From Candidatus Methanoperedens nitratireducens (lineage in GTDB: Archaea; Halobacteriota; Methanosarcinia; Methanosarcinales; Methanoperedenaceae): DNA of 46,818 nt. The translations under genes and the position numbers were made by a program. Location: positions 109,821-156,638 of the forward strand of contig NZ_JMIY01000001.1 in assembly GCF_000685155.1 (NCBI RefSeq), read 5' to 3'. Below the pieces are notes generated by a model, which searched no databases, had not been told where the DNA came from, and worked only from the letters and a program-made list of their open reading frames with translations. Positions within the stretch are counted from its first letter, which is position 1, and each line of letters starts with the position of its first letter. Positions 16,821-24,751 of this stretch are shown one piece after another.

Positions 16821-16830
16821 ATTAATATAT
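16821..16830 (+). promoter_or_regulatory. TATA box of the HTH regulator gene
   Basis: ATTAATATAT lies about 28 nt before ATG 16854. It implies that transcription begins around 16850, downstream of the alternative GTG at 16839, and so favours ATG 16854 and a nearly leaderless mRNA. Confidence 0.5.
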
Positions 16831-16853
16831 GTACAATCGTGATAAGAGATTTA

Positions 16854-17375
16854 ATGACAGCAGATGAGTTAATAAGGGCAGCAATAGAGTCGGATGAAGC
16901 CTTTATCAAGGCGTTCTCAAGGATAATTAAAGAAGAGCTGCAGATGACCGCATCTGAATTTAGCGAAAAATCAGGCATACCGCAAAGCACGATCTACAAA
17001 TTATTATCAGGCCATCGTGAACCCAATATCAAGACCCTGAGGCAGATCGTTTCAGTACTCAGGAGAATGGAGGGAACTGAAAAAACTGATTTTATCGCGG
17101 TCATAGCAGCACGTCCGGTTCTTGAGAGTATAACTGAGAAAAAAATAAAAATCCAGGGCAGGCTTCTCACGATCAGGGAGTACTCGGCAACATCGATGGA
17201 AGATGCTATCTTAGCTGCAATAAAAGCTGAAAGGGATGGGGCAAAAGCAGCGGTGTGCGCCCCCATAGTAAGTACCACGATTGAGAAGGTACTGCGCATC
17301 CCCATTGCTACGATCATGCCCCCCAAGGAAAGCCTTATCACGGCGATTGAGCTTGCTGCAAAAAAAATGGGATGA
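16854..17375 (+). CDS. XRE-type helix-turn-helix transcriptional regulator with C-terminal sensory-like domain
   Basis: About 173 aa. A lambda-repressor-like HTH spans residues 28-70 (MTASEFSEKSGIPQSTIYK, then LLSGHREPNIKTLRQI). The C-terminal 90 residues form an alpha/beta domain with an alternating pattern (DGAKAAVCAPIVS, then IPIATIMPPKESLITAI) that recalls PrpR-N-type effector domains, a tentative match. It is divergent from the hydrogenase operon and directly followed by the CxxCxxCC protein and the radical SAM gene, so it may control either. The start was chosen from TATA spacing; GTG 16839 would add five residues. Confidence 0.75.
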   Translation: MTADELIRAAIESDEAFIKAFSRIIKEELQMTASEFSEKSGIPQSTIYKLLSGHREPNIKTLRQIVSVLRRMEGTEKTDFIAVIAARPVLESITEKKIKIQGRLLTIREYSATSMEDAILAAIKAERDGAKAAVCAPIVSTTIEKVLRIPIATIMPPKESLITAIELAAKKMG

Positions 17376-18029
17376 TTGCCCAACAAAATGATGAAAGAAA
17401 CGAAAATCAGGAACCTGAGAGGAGAGCTCGATGAGGCCATCAGGATAGACGAAAGACAGCTTGCAGATAGTATAAGAGCTATAGGCTTTAGATGTAGAAA
17501 GTGTGCGCAGTGCTGTAGAGCGGAGCATGGCGATAATACAGTATCCATATTTCCCTTTGAGATAAGGCGCATATGCGAGAGGACAGGACTTGAGCCAGAG
17601 GATATAGTCACTCCGACACCATCTCTAGACACGGATTCAGAAGGAAATATCCATACTTTTGAATGGGTACTCAGGAAAGATGGGGATTGCATCTTCCTGA
17701 AGAGCGGTCTGTGCAAGATATACGAATGCAGGCCGTATATCTGTAAAACCTATCCATTCTATTTACTGGAGGGGCGCCTGATGGTCTCTGAATGCATGGG
17801 GCTTGGAGGCGTTATCAGTAGTGAGGAGAGCCAGAGGATTGCGACGCTGCTTAAAGAACGATACATCACCGAGATTAAGGAATCGATCCTGCTTCTTGAG
17901 AGGTTCAACGGCTTCAACGGCTTCAATGGCCTCAATTGCCTCAACCCGGACAGCATGAGAAATATCTGCGTCCATGACAGCGAGGGTGAGCACTGGGTTC
18001 CAGAGAGGGACAAAATAAGGCTTATCTAA
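17376..18029 (+). CDS. YkgJ/UPF0153-type CxxCxxCC metal-binding protein
   Basis: 217 aa. The signature CRKCAQCC lies near residue 33-40. The matching C-terminal elements are GDCIFL, GLCKIYECRPYICKTYPF and SECMG, as in the zinc- or iron-chelating YkgJ family, some of which are thought to carry an Fe-S cluster. Its TTG start directly abuts the regulator's stop, within GGGATGATTG; ATG 17388 is an alternative. Odd feature: residues about 177-191 are a run of FNG-like tripeptides produced by a 9-bp tandem repeat. The gene lies between the HTH regulator and a radical SAM gene on the same strand, likely one operon. The substrate is unknown. Confidence 0.8.
   Translation: MPNKMMKETKIRNLRGELDEAIRIDERQLADSIRAIGFRCRKCAQCCRAEHGDNTVSIFPFEIRRICERTGLEPEDIVTPTPSLDTDSEGNIHTFEWVLRKDGDCIFLKSGLCKIYECRPYICKTYPFYLLEGRLMVSECMGLGGVISSEESQRIATLLKERYITEIKESILLLERFNGFNGFNGLNCLNPDSMRNICVHDSEGEHWVPERDKIRLI
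17904..17948 (+). repeat. Five 9-bp tandem repeats inside the CxxCxxCC gene
   Basis: TTCAACGGC occurs twice exactly, then in three degenerate copies (TTCAATGGC, CTCAATTGC, CTCAACCCG). They encode FNGFNGFNGLNCLNP. The in-frame expansion is outside the cysteine motifs and may vary between strains. Confidence 0.85.
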
Positions 18030-18054
18030 AATCAAAGCATGATATAGATGATTT

Positions 18055-19758
18055 ATGCGTGTTTTAATTATTGATGGATACGTGGATGAGCCGGCATGCT
18101 TTGGAGTGCCGCCCTATATTGCACCTTATCCGAGGTACATAGCCGGGGCCCTGGTTGAGAGAGGGATAAAGCAGGAGGATATTACCTACCGCACTATAGA
18201 CCAGATACGCCAGAGCAAAGAGAGGCTCAGGGCTGATCTTATCGTAATTATTGCAGGTATGACAGTCCCTGGAAAATACCTGAGAGCTGCACCGATTAGC
18301 CAGAGTGAGATCAGGGAACTGTCGCATCTTGAGGGGATAAAGATCATAGGCGGGCCTATCAGGCTGGGTTTCGGCGAAGAGGGCGGAACTTCCGCAGAAG
18401 AACTGGCAGTATCAGGTATCACACTTGCAAAAAAGGACATCGAGGCTTTTGTTTATGATATGCCGGGCGATACAGACCCTGACAGTGTAAGGCACAGGAT
18501 GAGGACAACATCAGAGATAGGAAGATGGGGAGTGAGAGGTGCTTTCATAATCAGGCAGCATCCTGACTATCCTTACGTGATGTGCGAGCTTGAGACATAT
18601 CGCGGCTGCCCGCGCCATATCCACTGCTCTTTCTGCACCGAGCCGTTCTATGGGCTGCCTGATTACCGCGAGATAAAGGATGTTATAGATGAGGCATCAG
18701 CCCTCTACTCACATGGGACGCGGTATTTCAGGGTAGGAAGGCAGCCTGATCTGTTCATGTACAGGGCAAAAGGTGGGCGGCCTGATCCTGATGCTATCGA
18801 GGAACTCTACAGGGGCATTCGAAGCGCAGCCCCGGAGCTTAAAGTGCTCCATATGGATAACGCAAACCCCGTTACACTTGCAAGGTTCCCTGAAGAGTCA
18901 CGCCAGATTGTAAAGACCATTGTAAAATACCATACCTCCGGGGATGTGGCTGCTCTTGGCATGGAAAGCGCTGACCCTGAGGTGATAAGGGCAAACAACC
19001 TGAAAGCTATGCCTGATGAGGTCTTCGATGCCATAAAACTCTTAAATGAAGCGGGCGCAGCACGAGGAGCAAGCGGTCTTCCTGAACTTTTGCCAGGAAT
19101 AAACTTCGTGCACGGGTTGAGAGGTGAGACTAAAAAGACCTTTGAACTCAACTTCCAGTTCCTGAAAAAAGTGCTTGACAGCGGTCTCATGCTTCGCCGC
19201 GTGAATATCAGGCAGGTGATGACCTTTGCAGGTACGCCGATGCACGGTTATGAGGAGCTTGTAATAAAGCACAAGGACCTGTTCCTGCGCTACAAGGAAA
19301 GAATCAGGAACGAGATCGATCTGCCGATGCTGCGCCACATTGTTCCGACCGGGACTGTCCTTCGGGATGTTAGAACAGAGGTGTTCGACAGGGTAACATT
19401 CGGACGCCAGTTCGCAACATATCCCCTGCTGGTTGGAATTCCGGAGAAGCTTGAATTGAACAGGTTCTATGATATAATGGTGACAGATTACGGCCGCAGA
19501 TCGATAACAGGGATTCCTGTGCCCATTGATATCAACAGGGCGCCGCTGAAGATAATAGAGCAGATACCGGGCGTGGGGAAAAAACAGGCCGGAAAGATAG
19601 TGATCGGGAGACCGTATAAGAGTAAAGAAGATATTGCCAGGAGAGCCGGGATTAAAAAAGAGCTGCTGGACTATATCGAAAATAGTGAAATTTCACGCAA
19701 AAGCCAGAGGATTGGCAGGGCTCCTTCACCACTGTCCTATTTCTTTTTGACCATGTGA
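18055..19758 (+). CDS. Radical SAM protein with C-terminal helix-hairpin-helix
   Basis: 567 aa in three parts. The N-terminal region (1-170) is alpha/beta and resembles the cobalamin-binding-like domain of B12/radical SAM proteins. The radical SAM core starts at the cluster motif Cys185-Cys191-Cys194 in CPRHIHCSFC, that is CX5CX2C instead of the usual CX3CX2C. The C-terminus (about 500-545) is a helix-hairpin-helix, IEQIPGVGKKQAGKIV, usually a nucleic-acid-binding element. The architecture fits uncharacterised archaeal radical SAM proteins that may modify RNA or DNA; this is inference. It follows the CxxCxxCC gene by 25 nt, and its 3' end overlaps the convergent next gene by 22 bp. Confidence 0.82.
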   Translation: MRVLIIDGYVDEPACFGVPPYIAPYPRYIAGALVERGIKQEDITYRTIDQIRQSKERLRADLIVIIAGMTVPGKYLRAAPISQSEIRELSHLEGIKIIGGPIRLGFGEEGGTSAEELAVSGITLAKKDIEAFVYDMPGDTDPDSVRHRMRTTSEIGRWGVRGAFIIRQHPDYPYVMCELETYRGCPRHIHCSFCTEPFYGLPDYREIKDVIDEASALYSHGTRYFRVGRQPDLFMYRAKGGRPDPDAIEELYRGIRSAAPELKVLHMDNANPVTLARFPEESRQIVKTIVKYHTSGDVAALGMESADPEVIRANNLKAMPDEVFDAIKLLNEAGAARGASGLPELLPGINFVHGLRGETKKTFELNFQFLKKVLDSGLMLRRVNIRQVMTFAGTPMHGYEELVIKHKDLFLRYKERIRNEIDLPMLRHIVPTGTVLRDVRTEVFDRVTFGRQFATYPLLVGIPEKLELNRFYDIMVTDYGRRSITGIPVPIDINRAPLKIIEQIPGVGKKQAGKIVIGRPYKSKEDIARRAGIKKELLDYIENSEISRKSQRIGRAPSPLSYFFLTM

Positions 19759-20582
19759 TCAAGACCGAGGCCTTCAAGTGCTTCTTTAATATCTTCCTCG
19801 ATGGGAGTTACAAACTCTATAAATTCGGATAAGGATTTATCAGAAACGCCTGAATTATTCATAATAAGGTAGTTCAGCCCCTGTTTCTTAATCTCTCTGC
19901 CGACAGTTTCTTTATCTTTATTCACTTTAACAAAGTCGTAGAATTTATCGAGTTCAGAGAGTACTTCCTCCTGATCCCCGTGGAATTTCCTGAAAAGCCT
20001 TGCTCTTTCGACCTGTTCTTTCAGTTCATTTTCAGGATAGTCGATATCTGATAGGCGGATGAAATTAATAAAATCATTCATATCCTTCTCAGACGGTTCA
20101 TGATATCGTGCTAGGAAGTTGCTTATTTCTTCGTTAATCTTTTTCTTAGTAATTCCGGTCCTGACATGTACCTTAACTTTTTCAATGAGATCTTTTTCGA
20201 CGTCTTTAGCATTACCGCCGTATTTTATTATCAGATATTTTGTGTAATCAGTAATGTCTTTTTCAGAAGGAAGAGTGTTTTTCATTAAAAAATCTCTTAT
20301 TTCTCTATCAACATCGCTGCCTGTAGCAACCTCAGTCGCTTTAGATTTATCATCCTCTACCAATTTCTTTCTCAGGCTGTCGAAAATCTCTTTAGATTTT
20401 ACATCTCCATAAAGTGTTATAACTGCCTTCTCAAGCTCTAATGTCAATTTTTCAATATCATTTTTTGATGGAGCTTCAGGGATCTTCAGCTTGGAGATTG
20501 ATTTCAAGTAAATATTGATACCTATTTCGCCAATACTTTTTCCAAGATGATCTTTAATCATCTCCAGGGAATTAGCAGACAT
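19737..20582 (-). CDS. Helical protein with three internal repeats, unknown function
   Basis: 281 aa, soluble, highly charged, not recognised. Residues 1-60 are an N-terminal helical domain (MIKDHLGKSIGEIG). After it, three units of related sequence can be seen: EIRDFLMKNTLPSEKDITDY, EISNFLARYHEPSEKDMNDF, and a weaker LNYLIMNNSGVSDKSLSEF. Each is followed by a helix. The design resembles a repeat scaffold or adaptor. It is the last gene of a three-gene set after two small membrane proteins, so it may be their cytoplasmic partner. AGGTG precedes the ATG. The 3' end overlaps the convergent radical SAM gene by 22 bp. Confidence 0.7.
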   Translation of the reverse strand: MSANSLEMIKDHLGKSIGEIGINIYLKSISKLKIPEAPSKNDIEKLTLELEKAVITLYGDVKSKEIFDSLRKKLVEDDKSKATEVATGSDVDREIRDFLMKNTLPSEKDITDYTKYLIIKYGGNAKDVEKDLIEKVKVHVRTGITKKKINEEISNFLARYHEPSEKDMNDFINFIRLSDIDYPENELKEQVERARLFRKFHGDQEEVLSELDKFYDFVKVNKDKETVGREIKKQGLNYLIMNNSGVSDKSLSEFIEFVTPIEEDIKEALEGLGLDHMVKKK

Positions 20583-20598
20583 ATAACACCTGACATTA

Positions 20599-20904
20599 CT
20601 ACCCTAACAATCTGTCAAACATCTTCTTCGCATATACCGCTGCCATCAATGCAAATACAGCGGCAAATGCAACTGCAAGGTCCTGCGCCGACCTCATGGG
20701 AGCATCATACGACATTAGAAGTGCTTTTCTAACAAAAGCAAACAGTGTATATGCTCCAAGACTTGCAATGAAAGCAGAAAGGAACAACCAGAAATCTGTT
20801 GCACCTTTGGTCGAAGCATATAATTTCCTTCCATAATATACACCGAACAGTGCGGCTATGAAGTTGATCGTGGACAATACCGGATAATATTCGCTTATGG
20901 ACAT
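20599..20904 (-). CDS. Small membrane protein, three predicted helices
   Basis: 101 aa from ATG 20904, not recognised. Hydrophobic segments lie near residues 8-22, 36-57 and 78-94, with a basic C-terminus (KKMFDRLLG). The start is set by AAGGAGGAAAG directly upstream; this ribosome site overlaps the end of the preceding gene, so the two are coupled. An open frame extends further to 20931 but would overlap that gene. The neighbours suggest a small membrane complex with the 145-aa protein upstream and the repeat protein downstream. Confidence 0.7.
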   Translation of the reverse strand: MSISEYYPVLSTINFIAALFGVYYGRKLYASTKGATDFWLFLSAFIASLGAYTLFAFVRKALLMSYDAPMRSAQDLAVAFAAVFALMAAVYAKKMFDRLLG

Positions 20905-20905
20905 T

Positions 20906-21343
20906 TTACTTTCCTCCTTTGAAATCGACACTTATTTTGTATGAAGCATACGCCAGTACAATCAATGCGACCGGCAATGTCACATCCTTGAACGTATCAA
21001 ATATCTCATAATTGTAGGTCAATTCCCCTATTTTCCCAAGTCCATATAAGAACATAAGATAAATGCCCAGAGCGAAAGTATTCCAGTTTTTTGCTCCGTA
21101 TGCTACAAAAGTCGAATTCACATAAAATCCAAGTAATAATATCGCAGCTGTGAATGCTAAAGACGTAAAAAACTGAGTGAACAGACCCCTGTCATATTTC
21201 CCTCCGCTGTTAAACGGGTAAGCTTTATTTTTTGCAATATCCTCTGCGGTCGCCGGATATGCATAACCTGCGAGCAAGAAAAATATCATTGATACAATAA
21301 CGGCTATTATATAAATATTATTCATATAATTTTTCGATTCCAT
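20906..21343 (-). CDS. Membrane protein with four predicted helices, unknown function
   Basis: 145 aa, not recognised. The first hydrophobic segment (about 8-28) may be a signal anchor. A short exported loop (AEDIAKNKAYPFNSGGKYD) follows, then helices near 55-73, 85-105 and 118-135, and a charged tail. It is the first gene of the set 21343-19737. The following gene starts 1 nt after its stop, with its ribosome site embedded here. No conserved catalytic residues stand out. Confidence 0.68.
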   Translation of the reverse strand: MESKNYMNNIYIIAVIVSMIFFLLAGYAYPATAEDIAKNKAYPFNSGGKYDRGLFTQFFTSLAFTAAILLLGFYVNSTFVAYGAKNWNTFALGIYLMFLYGLGKIGELTYNYEIFDTFKDVTLPVALIVLAYASYKISVDFKGGK

Positions 21344-21726
21344 ACGCTATCACTCTTTTTCACTGTTACCTCTTTAATAGTATATCATACCGTTTTCAGC
21401 ACCGTGAGATCCCGTGCGCCAGGAAACCAGTGTCTAAGCTGGATACCAATGGTTAATTTCCCGTTTTTCTTACCATGATATCAACTCTTTGTAAATTAAT
21501 ATAGTAATCTTATACTATATAAGCATTATGATTATGATGGCTGTGGGGACACAAATAGAACCTACTCATTCCATAACATCTTTGGTTGTTATTACGTAAG
21601 AGCAAAAGACCCTCTTAATTCTGTCCAACAGCCTGACGTTTCGACAGTTTTATATTGTTTTGATACATTAACCGAAGCCAGGAGTTTTCTTTTACCCCTT
21701 GACCACGATTCTATAATGGTAGAACC
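21344..21726. other. 383-bp divergent intergenic region
   Basis: It separates the membrane-protein set (minus) from cca (plus). AT-rich promoter-like stretches lie near 21496-21526 (ATACTATATAAG) and 21649-21658 (TTTTATATTG, a possible cca TATA box). A 95-bp element with inverted ends lies at 21539-21633. No tRNA or gene was found. Confidence 0.5.
21539..21633. repeat. MITE-like 95-bp element with imperfect terminal inverted repeats
   Basis: The left end GGCTGTGGGGACA and the right end TGTCCAACAGCC are inverted copies with one indel and one or two changes. The right end resembles 39445-39461 (16 of 17 bases from AATTCTGTCC onward, allowing A/C and A/G changes). No clear target duplication was found. 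It could be a small non-autonomous transposon or a structured regulatory element. Confidence 0.35.
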
Positions 21727-23079
21727 ATGAACAACATTAACAGCATCTGCGCCTCAGTCCTTTCGCGGATCAAACCATGTGATGCAGAAAAAACCAGGCT
21801 TGCGGCTCTTGCGCACAGCATAATTAACAGGATTAATGCCATCGGTAAAGAAGAAGGGCTGCCTGTAAGCGGCAAACTGGTGGGATCATCAGCACGCGGG
21901 ACATGGCTATCAGGAGAGCATGACCTTGATATCTTTATCATGTTCCCGCCCGACGTATCGCGGGAATATCTTGAGGAGAAAGGGCTGTATGTTGCGCGGA
22001 AAATAGCGAAAGGAGCGCAAAGCTATGAGGAGAGATATGCAGAGCACCCGTATATCAATGCAATCTTCGATGGTTTTGAAGTTGATCTTGTCCCTGCCTT
22101 CAGTGTACCGAGCGCGGCTGCTATAAGATCTGCGGTGGACAGGACACCGTTTCATAACGATTATGTTATATCCAGGATAAAAGGACTTAAGGATGAGGTA
22201 CTGCTGCTAAAACAGTTCATGAGAGGTGCAGGTGTTTACGGCTCCGAGTTGAAGACGCACGGTTTCTCAGGCTATCTTGTGGAACTGCTGATCATCCATT
22301 ACGATTCGTTCATAGAGGTACTCAGGGCAGCATGCAACTGGAAATACGGCACAACCATTGATCTGGAAAAACATGCCAGCGTGGCTCATAAGGATCCTCT
22401 TATCGTGATCGATCCCACAGACCCGGCGCGGAATGTAGCAGCCGCGTTATCCCTTGATAATATGTGCATCTTTATCGATAGGGCCTGCGAATTCCTGGAA
22501 AACCCTTCTGAGGCGTTCTTTAGCGTGCAGGTCCCGGAGCCTCTGGATGATGCTAGTTTCAGGAATACCCTGCATGCAAGGGGGACTTCGTTAATAGCAA
22601 TAGATTTCAGGGCTCCTGATGTTGTCGAGGATGTGCTTTTCCCGCAGCTTCATAAAATGGAGGAATCAGTCCATGAGATGCTGGAGAGGTACGATTTCCG
22701 TGTATATAACAGCAGCATCTGGGCTGATGAGAGAGCAGTTATCCTATTTGAGCTTGAATCTGCACAGCTTCCCGATGTCAAAAAACACACAGGCCCCTAT
22801 GTGTGGTCAGGAGAACATGCCCTTGCGTTCAAATCCAAGTACAGGGAATCGAATACCTTCTCCAGTATATACATCAGGGATGGGAAATATATGGTTGAGA
22901 TTCAAAGAAAATATACCAGGGCAAATAGACTTGTTGAATCAGAGATCACAAAATGCGGCCTTGGAAAGCATGTGGCTTTGAGTATCAAAGAGGGGTACCG
23001 TGTCCTGGAGAACGATGATATATTGAGTATCAGGGATGAGGATTTCAGAAGGTCTCTCAGGAAATTTTTCGAAAAATAG
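21727..23079 (+). CDS. cca: CCA-adding tRNA nucleotidyltransferase, archaeal class I
   Basis: Adds or repairs the CCA end of tRNAs without a nucleic-acid template. The catalytic GSSARGT (53-59) is followed by Asp66 and Asp68 in HDLDIF, and the third carboxylate is Asp120 in VDLVPAF. The 450-aa length and domain order (nucleotidyltransferase head, helical neck, body and tail) match archaeal class I enzymes; this class is diagnostic for Archaea. The ATG is taken from family alignment; a TATA-like element at 21649-21658 would give a leader of about 50 nt. The downstream lipoprotein gene starts 20 nt after the stop, so co-transcription is likely, though functionally unrelated. Confidence 0.95.
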   Translation: MNNINSICASVLSRIKPCDAEKTRLAALAHSIINRINAIGKEEGLPVSGKLVGSSARGTWLSGEHDLDIFIMFPPDVSREYLEEKGLYVARKIAKGAQSYEERYAEHPYINAIFDGFEVDLVPAFSVPSAAAIRSAVDRTPFHNDYVISRIKGLKDEVLLLKQFMRGAGVYGSELKTHGFSGYLVELLIIHYDSFIEVLRAACNWKYGTTIDLEKHASVAHKDPLIVIDPTDPARNVAAALSLDNMCIFIDRACEFLENPSEAFFSVQVPEPLDDASFRNTLHARGTSLIAIDFRAPDVVEDVLFPQLHKMEESVHEMLERYDFRVYNSSIWADERAVILFELESAQLPDVKKHTGPYVWSGEHALAFKSKYRESNTFSSIYIRDGKYMVEIQRKYTRANRLVESEITKCGLGKHVALSIKEGYRVLENDDILSIRDEDFRRSLRKFFEK

Positions 23080-23099
23080 AAAAGTACCAGGGTGAAATT

Positions 23100-23705
23100 A
23101 TGATCATGAAATACATACCTATCATCCTTATGTTCTTCTTTTTCGCATCTCCTGGATGCCTTGGCTCAAGTAAAGAGATTACACCTTCGGAATTGATGCT
23201 GAATCCCGGGGCATATGATGGTAAGAAGGTATGCATTAGTGGAGTGGTTGAGGACGGCAGCATCTCTGGCATACTGATAGGAAAAAGCGGGAGCTTTACA
23301 GGCGATTATAAGAACTGGACTCTCACATCTGTATGCGGTATATATAGTACAGGCAGAATAGATGCCGATTCTATAGATCCGATCCTGTCGATCTTGACAG
23401 AGAAGGATACTTACAGCTCAAACGAGAGCCTGAAGGTACACATAGACTTTATCTCACAAGAAAATACGCAGGCGCAGGTGAAGGTATCAGGAATAAGGAA
23501 CGCATTTGACAGGGCATTAATAGACGAAACAAGGGAGGCCAGTATAAGAAAAGGCATCAATGGATTTGATTTTGAGTTCACGACCCCATCATGTGAGGAG
23601 TGCTCTACCCTGACGCCGGGTGAGTACAGCATCAATGCTACGGTGAATACAAACGGAAAGACCTTTGAGACATACAGGAGAATAACACTCAAGAGCGAGA
23701 AATGA
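23100..23705 (+). CDS. Predicted exported lipoprotein with OB-fold-like N-terminus
   Basis: 201 aa. The signal peptide ends in a lipobox-like SPGC (Cys20), so the protein is probably lipid-anchored outside the membrane. Residues 30-80 (LNPGAYDGKKVCISGVVEDG) resemble small OB-fold lipoproteins that begin with NPxxYdGk. The C-terminal half is beta-rich like a carrier or CARDB-type domain and holds a CEEC pair near residue 161-164. Its stop overlaps the ATG of the thioredoxin-CcdA gene by 4 nt, so a role with that redox protein is likely. ATG 23106 is an alternative start. Confidence 0.7.
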   Translation: MIMKYIPIILMFFFFASPGCLGSSKEITPSELMLNPGAYDGKKVCISGVVEDGSISGILIGKSGSFTGDYKNWTLTSVCGIYSTGRIDADSIDPILSILTEKDTYSSNESLKVHIDFISQENTQAQVKVSGIRNAFDRALIDETREASIRKGINGFDFEFTTPSCEECSTLTPGEYSINATVNTNGKTFETYRRITLKSEK

Positions 23706-24751
23706 GGAAAATACTTGCTGTATTCTTTCTTGCAATACTCATATCTTTGATCTCCAGTGCCCAGATCGAGAAAGTAAGTATAGAATACTTCTATGACCCG
23801 GCATGTAAGATATGCGAGAGAGCATCTCCGATCATTGACAGGGTGGTGAATTCTTACGGGGACAGGATAAGCTTTACAAAATATGATATCCATACTGATG
23901 AAGGACTTGAACTGGCTAAAAAATATCAGATTCCGGGTGTGCCTTCTTTTGTCATCAACAAAGACAGAGATAGGATTATCTACGAGAAAGATACAGCAAA
24001 GCTTGAGGCTATTTTAAAAGAGGCGATTGATAGCCAGGCTGCATCAACCGCCTCCAGTACAGCAGCAAGACCGGTCGTTCTCTCTGTGCCCTCTGTTCTT
24101 GTTGTTGGCCTCCTTGCAGGATTTAACCCGTGCCTTCTTGCCATACTTGCCTTTATAGCATCCATCACGCTTGCGACCACAGGTAAAAAACGTAACGTCC
24201 TCCTGATCGTCCTTATGTTCAGCCTCGGTATTTTCGTGACATATTTAATCGTGGGAATAGGCCTTCTCAGGGTATTTGAGCAATCGGCAGCATTGCAGAC
24301 CACTATCAGGGATTTCCTTGTAGTTCTGATAGGTCTTCTCGGGCTCTGGCATGTGTACGACGCCTATCATCTGCGCAGGAATGCGGAATCATCCTTCCAT
24401 ACCCCGAAAGCCTTTATCCGCCTGACAGAGAGCGTGACGGAGAGGGTGAGCCTTCCAGCATCATTCTTCATCGGAGCACTCTTCTCACTCATAAAAGCCC
24501 CGTGCGTGGGCGCAGTATATCTTGTGATCCTTGATATGGTGAGGAGCGGCGAGGGCGCAGGGATACTGTACCTTGCAGCCTATAATTTTGGCGTGGTGCT
24601 CCCCGTGCTCGTACTGGGCGCAGCGATCGCGTTTGGTCTGAGCCCTGAAAAAGTTGAGAGCTTCAGGAAAGAGAGAAGGTCTGCAATACGCCTGGTTACA
24701 GGGGCGGCGCTGATTGTTATTGCTGTGCTGATGTATGCTGGGATAATTTAA
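23702..24751 (+). CDS. Thioredoxin-like domain fused to CcdA membrane domain
   Basis: 349 aa. An N-terminal signal or anchor (1-20) is followed by an exported thioredoxin fold with active site Cys35-Lys-Ile-Cys38 and the cis-proline segment GVPSFV. From about residue 130 there is a six-helix CcdA/DsbD-type transporter domain with the two conserved membrane cysteines (FNPC and KAPC). Such proteins move electrons from cytoplasmic thioredoxin across the membrane to keep exported cysteines reduced, as needed for cytochrome c heme attachment. Joining the receiving thioredoxin to CcdA in one chain makes a self-contained shuttle. It overlaps the upstream lipoprotein by 4 nt and converges with dsbA by 4 nt. 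Confidence 0.88.
   Translation: MRKILAVFFLAILISLISSAQIEKVSIEYFYDPACKICERASPIIDRVVNSYGDRISFTKYDIHTDEGLELAKKYQIPGVPSFVINKDRDRIIYEKDTAKLEAILKEAIDSQAASTASSTAARPVVLSVPSVLVVGLLAGFNPCLLAILAFIASITLATTGKKRNVLLIVLMFSLGIFVTYLIVGIGLLRVFEQSAALQTTIRDFLVVLIGLLGLWHVYDAYHLRRNAESSFHTPKAFIRLTESVTERVSLPASFFIGALFSLIKAPCVGAVYLVILDMVRSGEGAGILYLAAYNFGVVLPVLVLGAAIAFGLSPEKVESFRKERRSAIRLVTGAALIVIAVLMYAGII

Noticed and set aside
16994-17716. 240-codon minus-strand frame across the HTH and CxxCxxCC genes
   Set aside because: Hydrophobic, low-complexity mirror of two well-supported plus-strand genes; no homology features.
21344-21540. tRNA or small RNA gene in the region before cca
   Set aside because: No cloverleaf, T-loop or CCA-type end could be built; the only structure found is the 95-bp inverted-end element.
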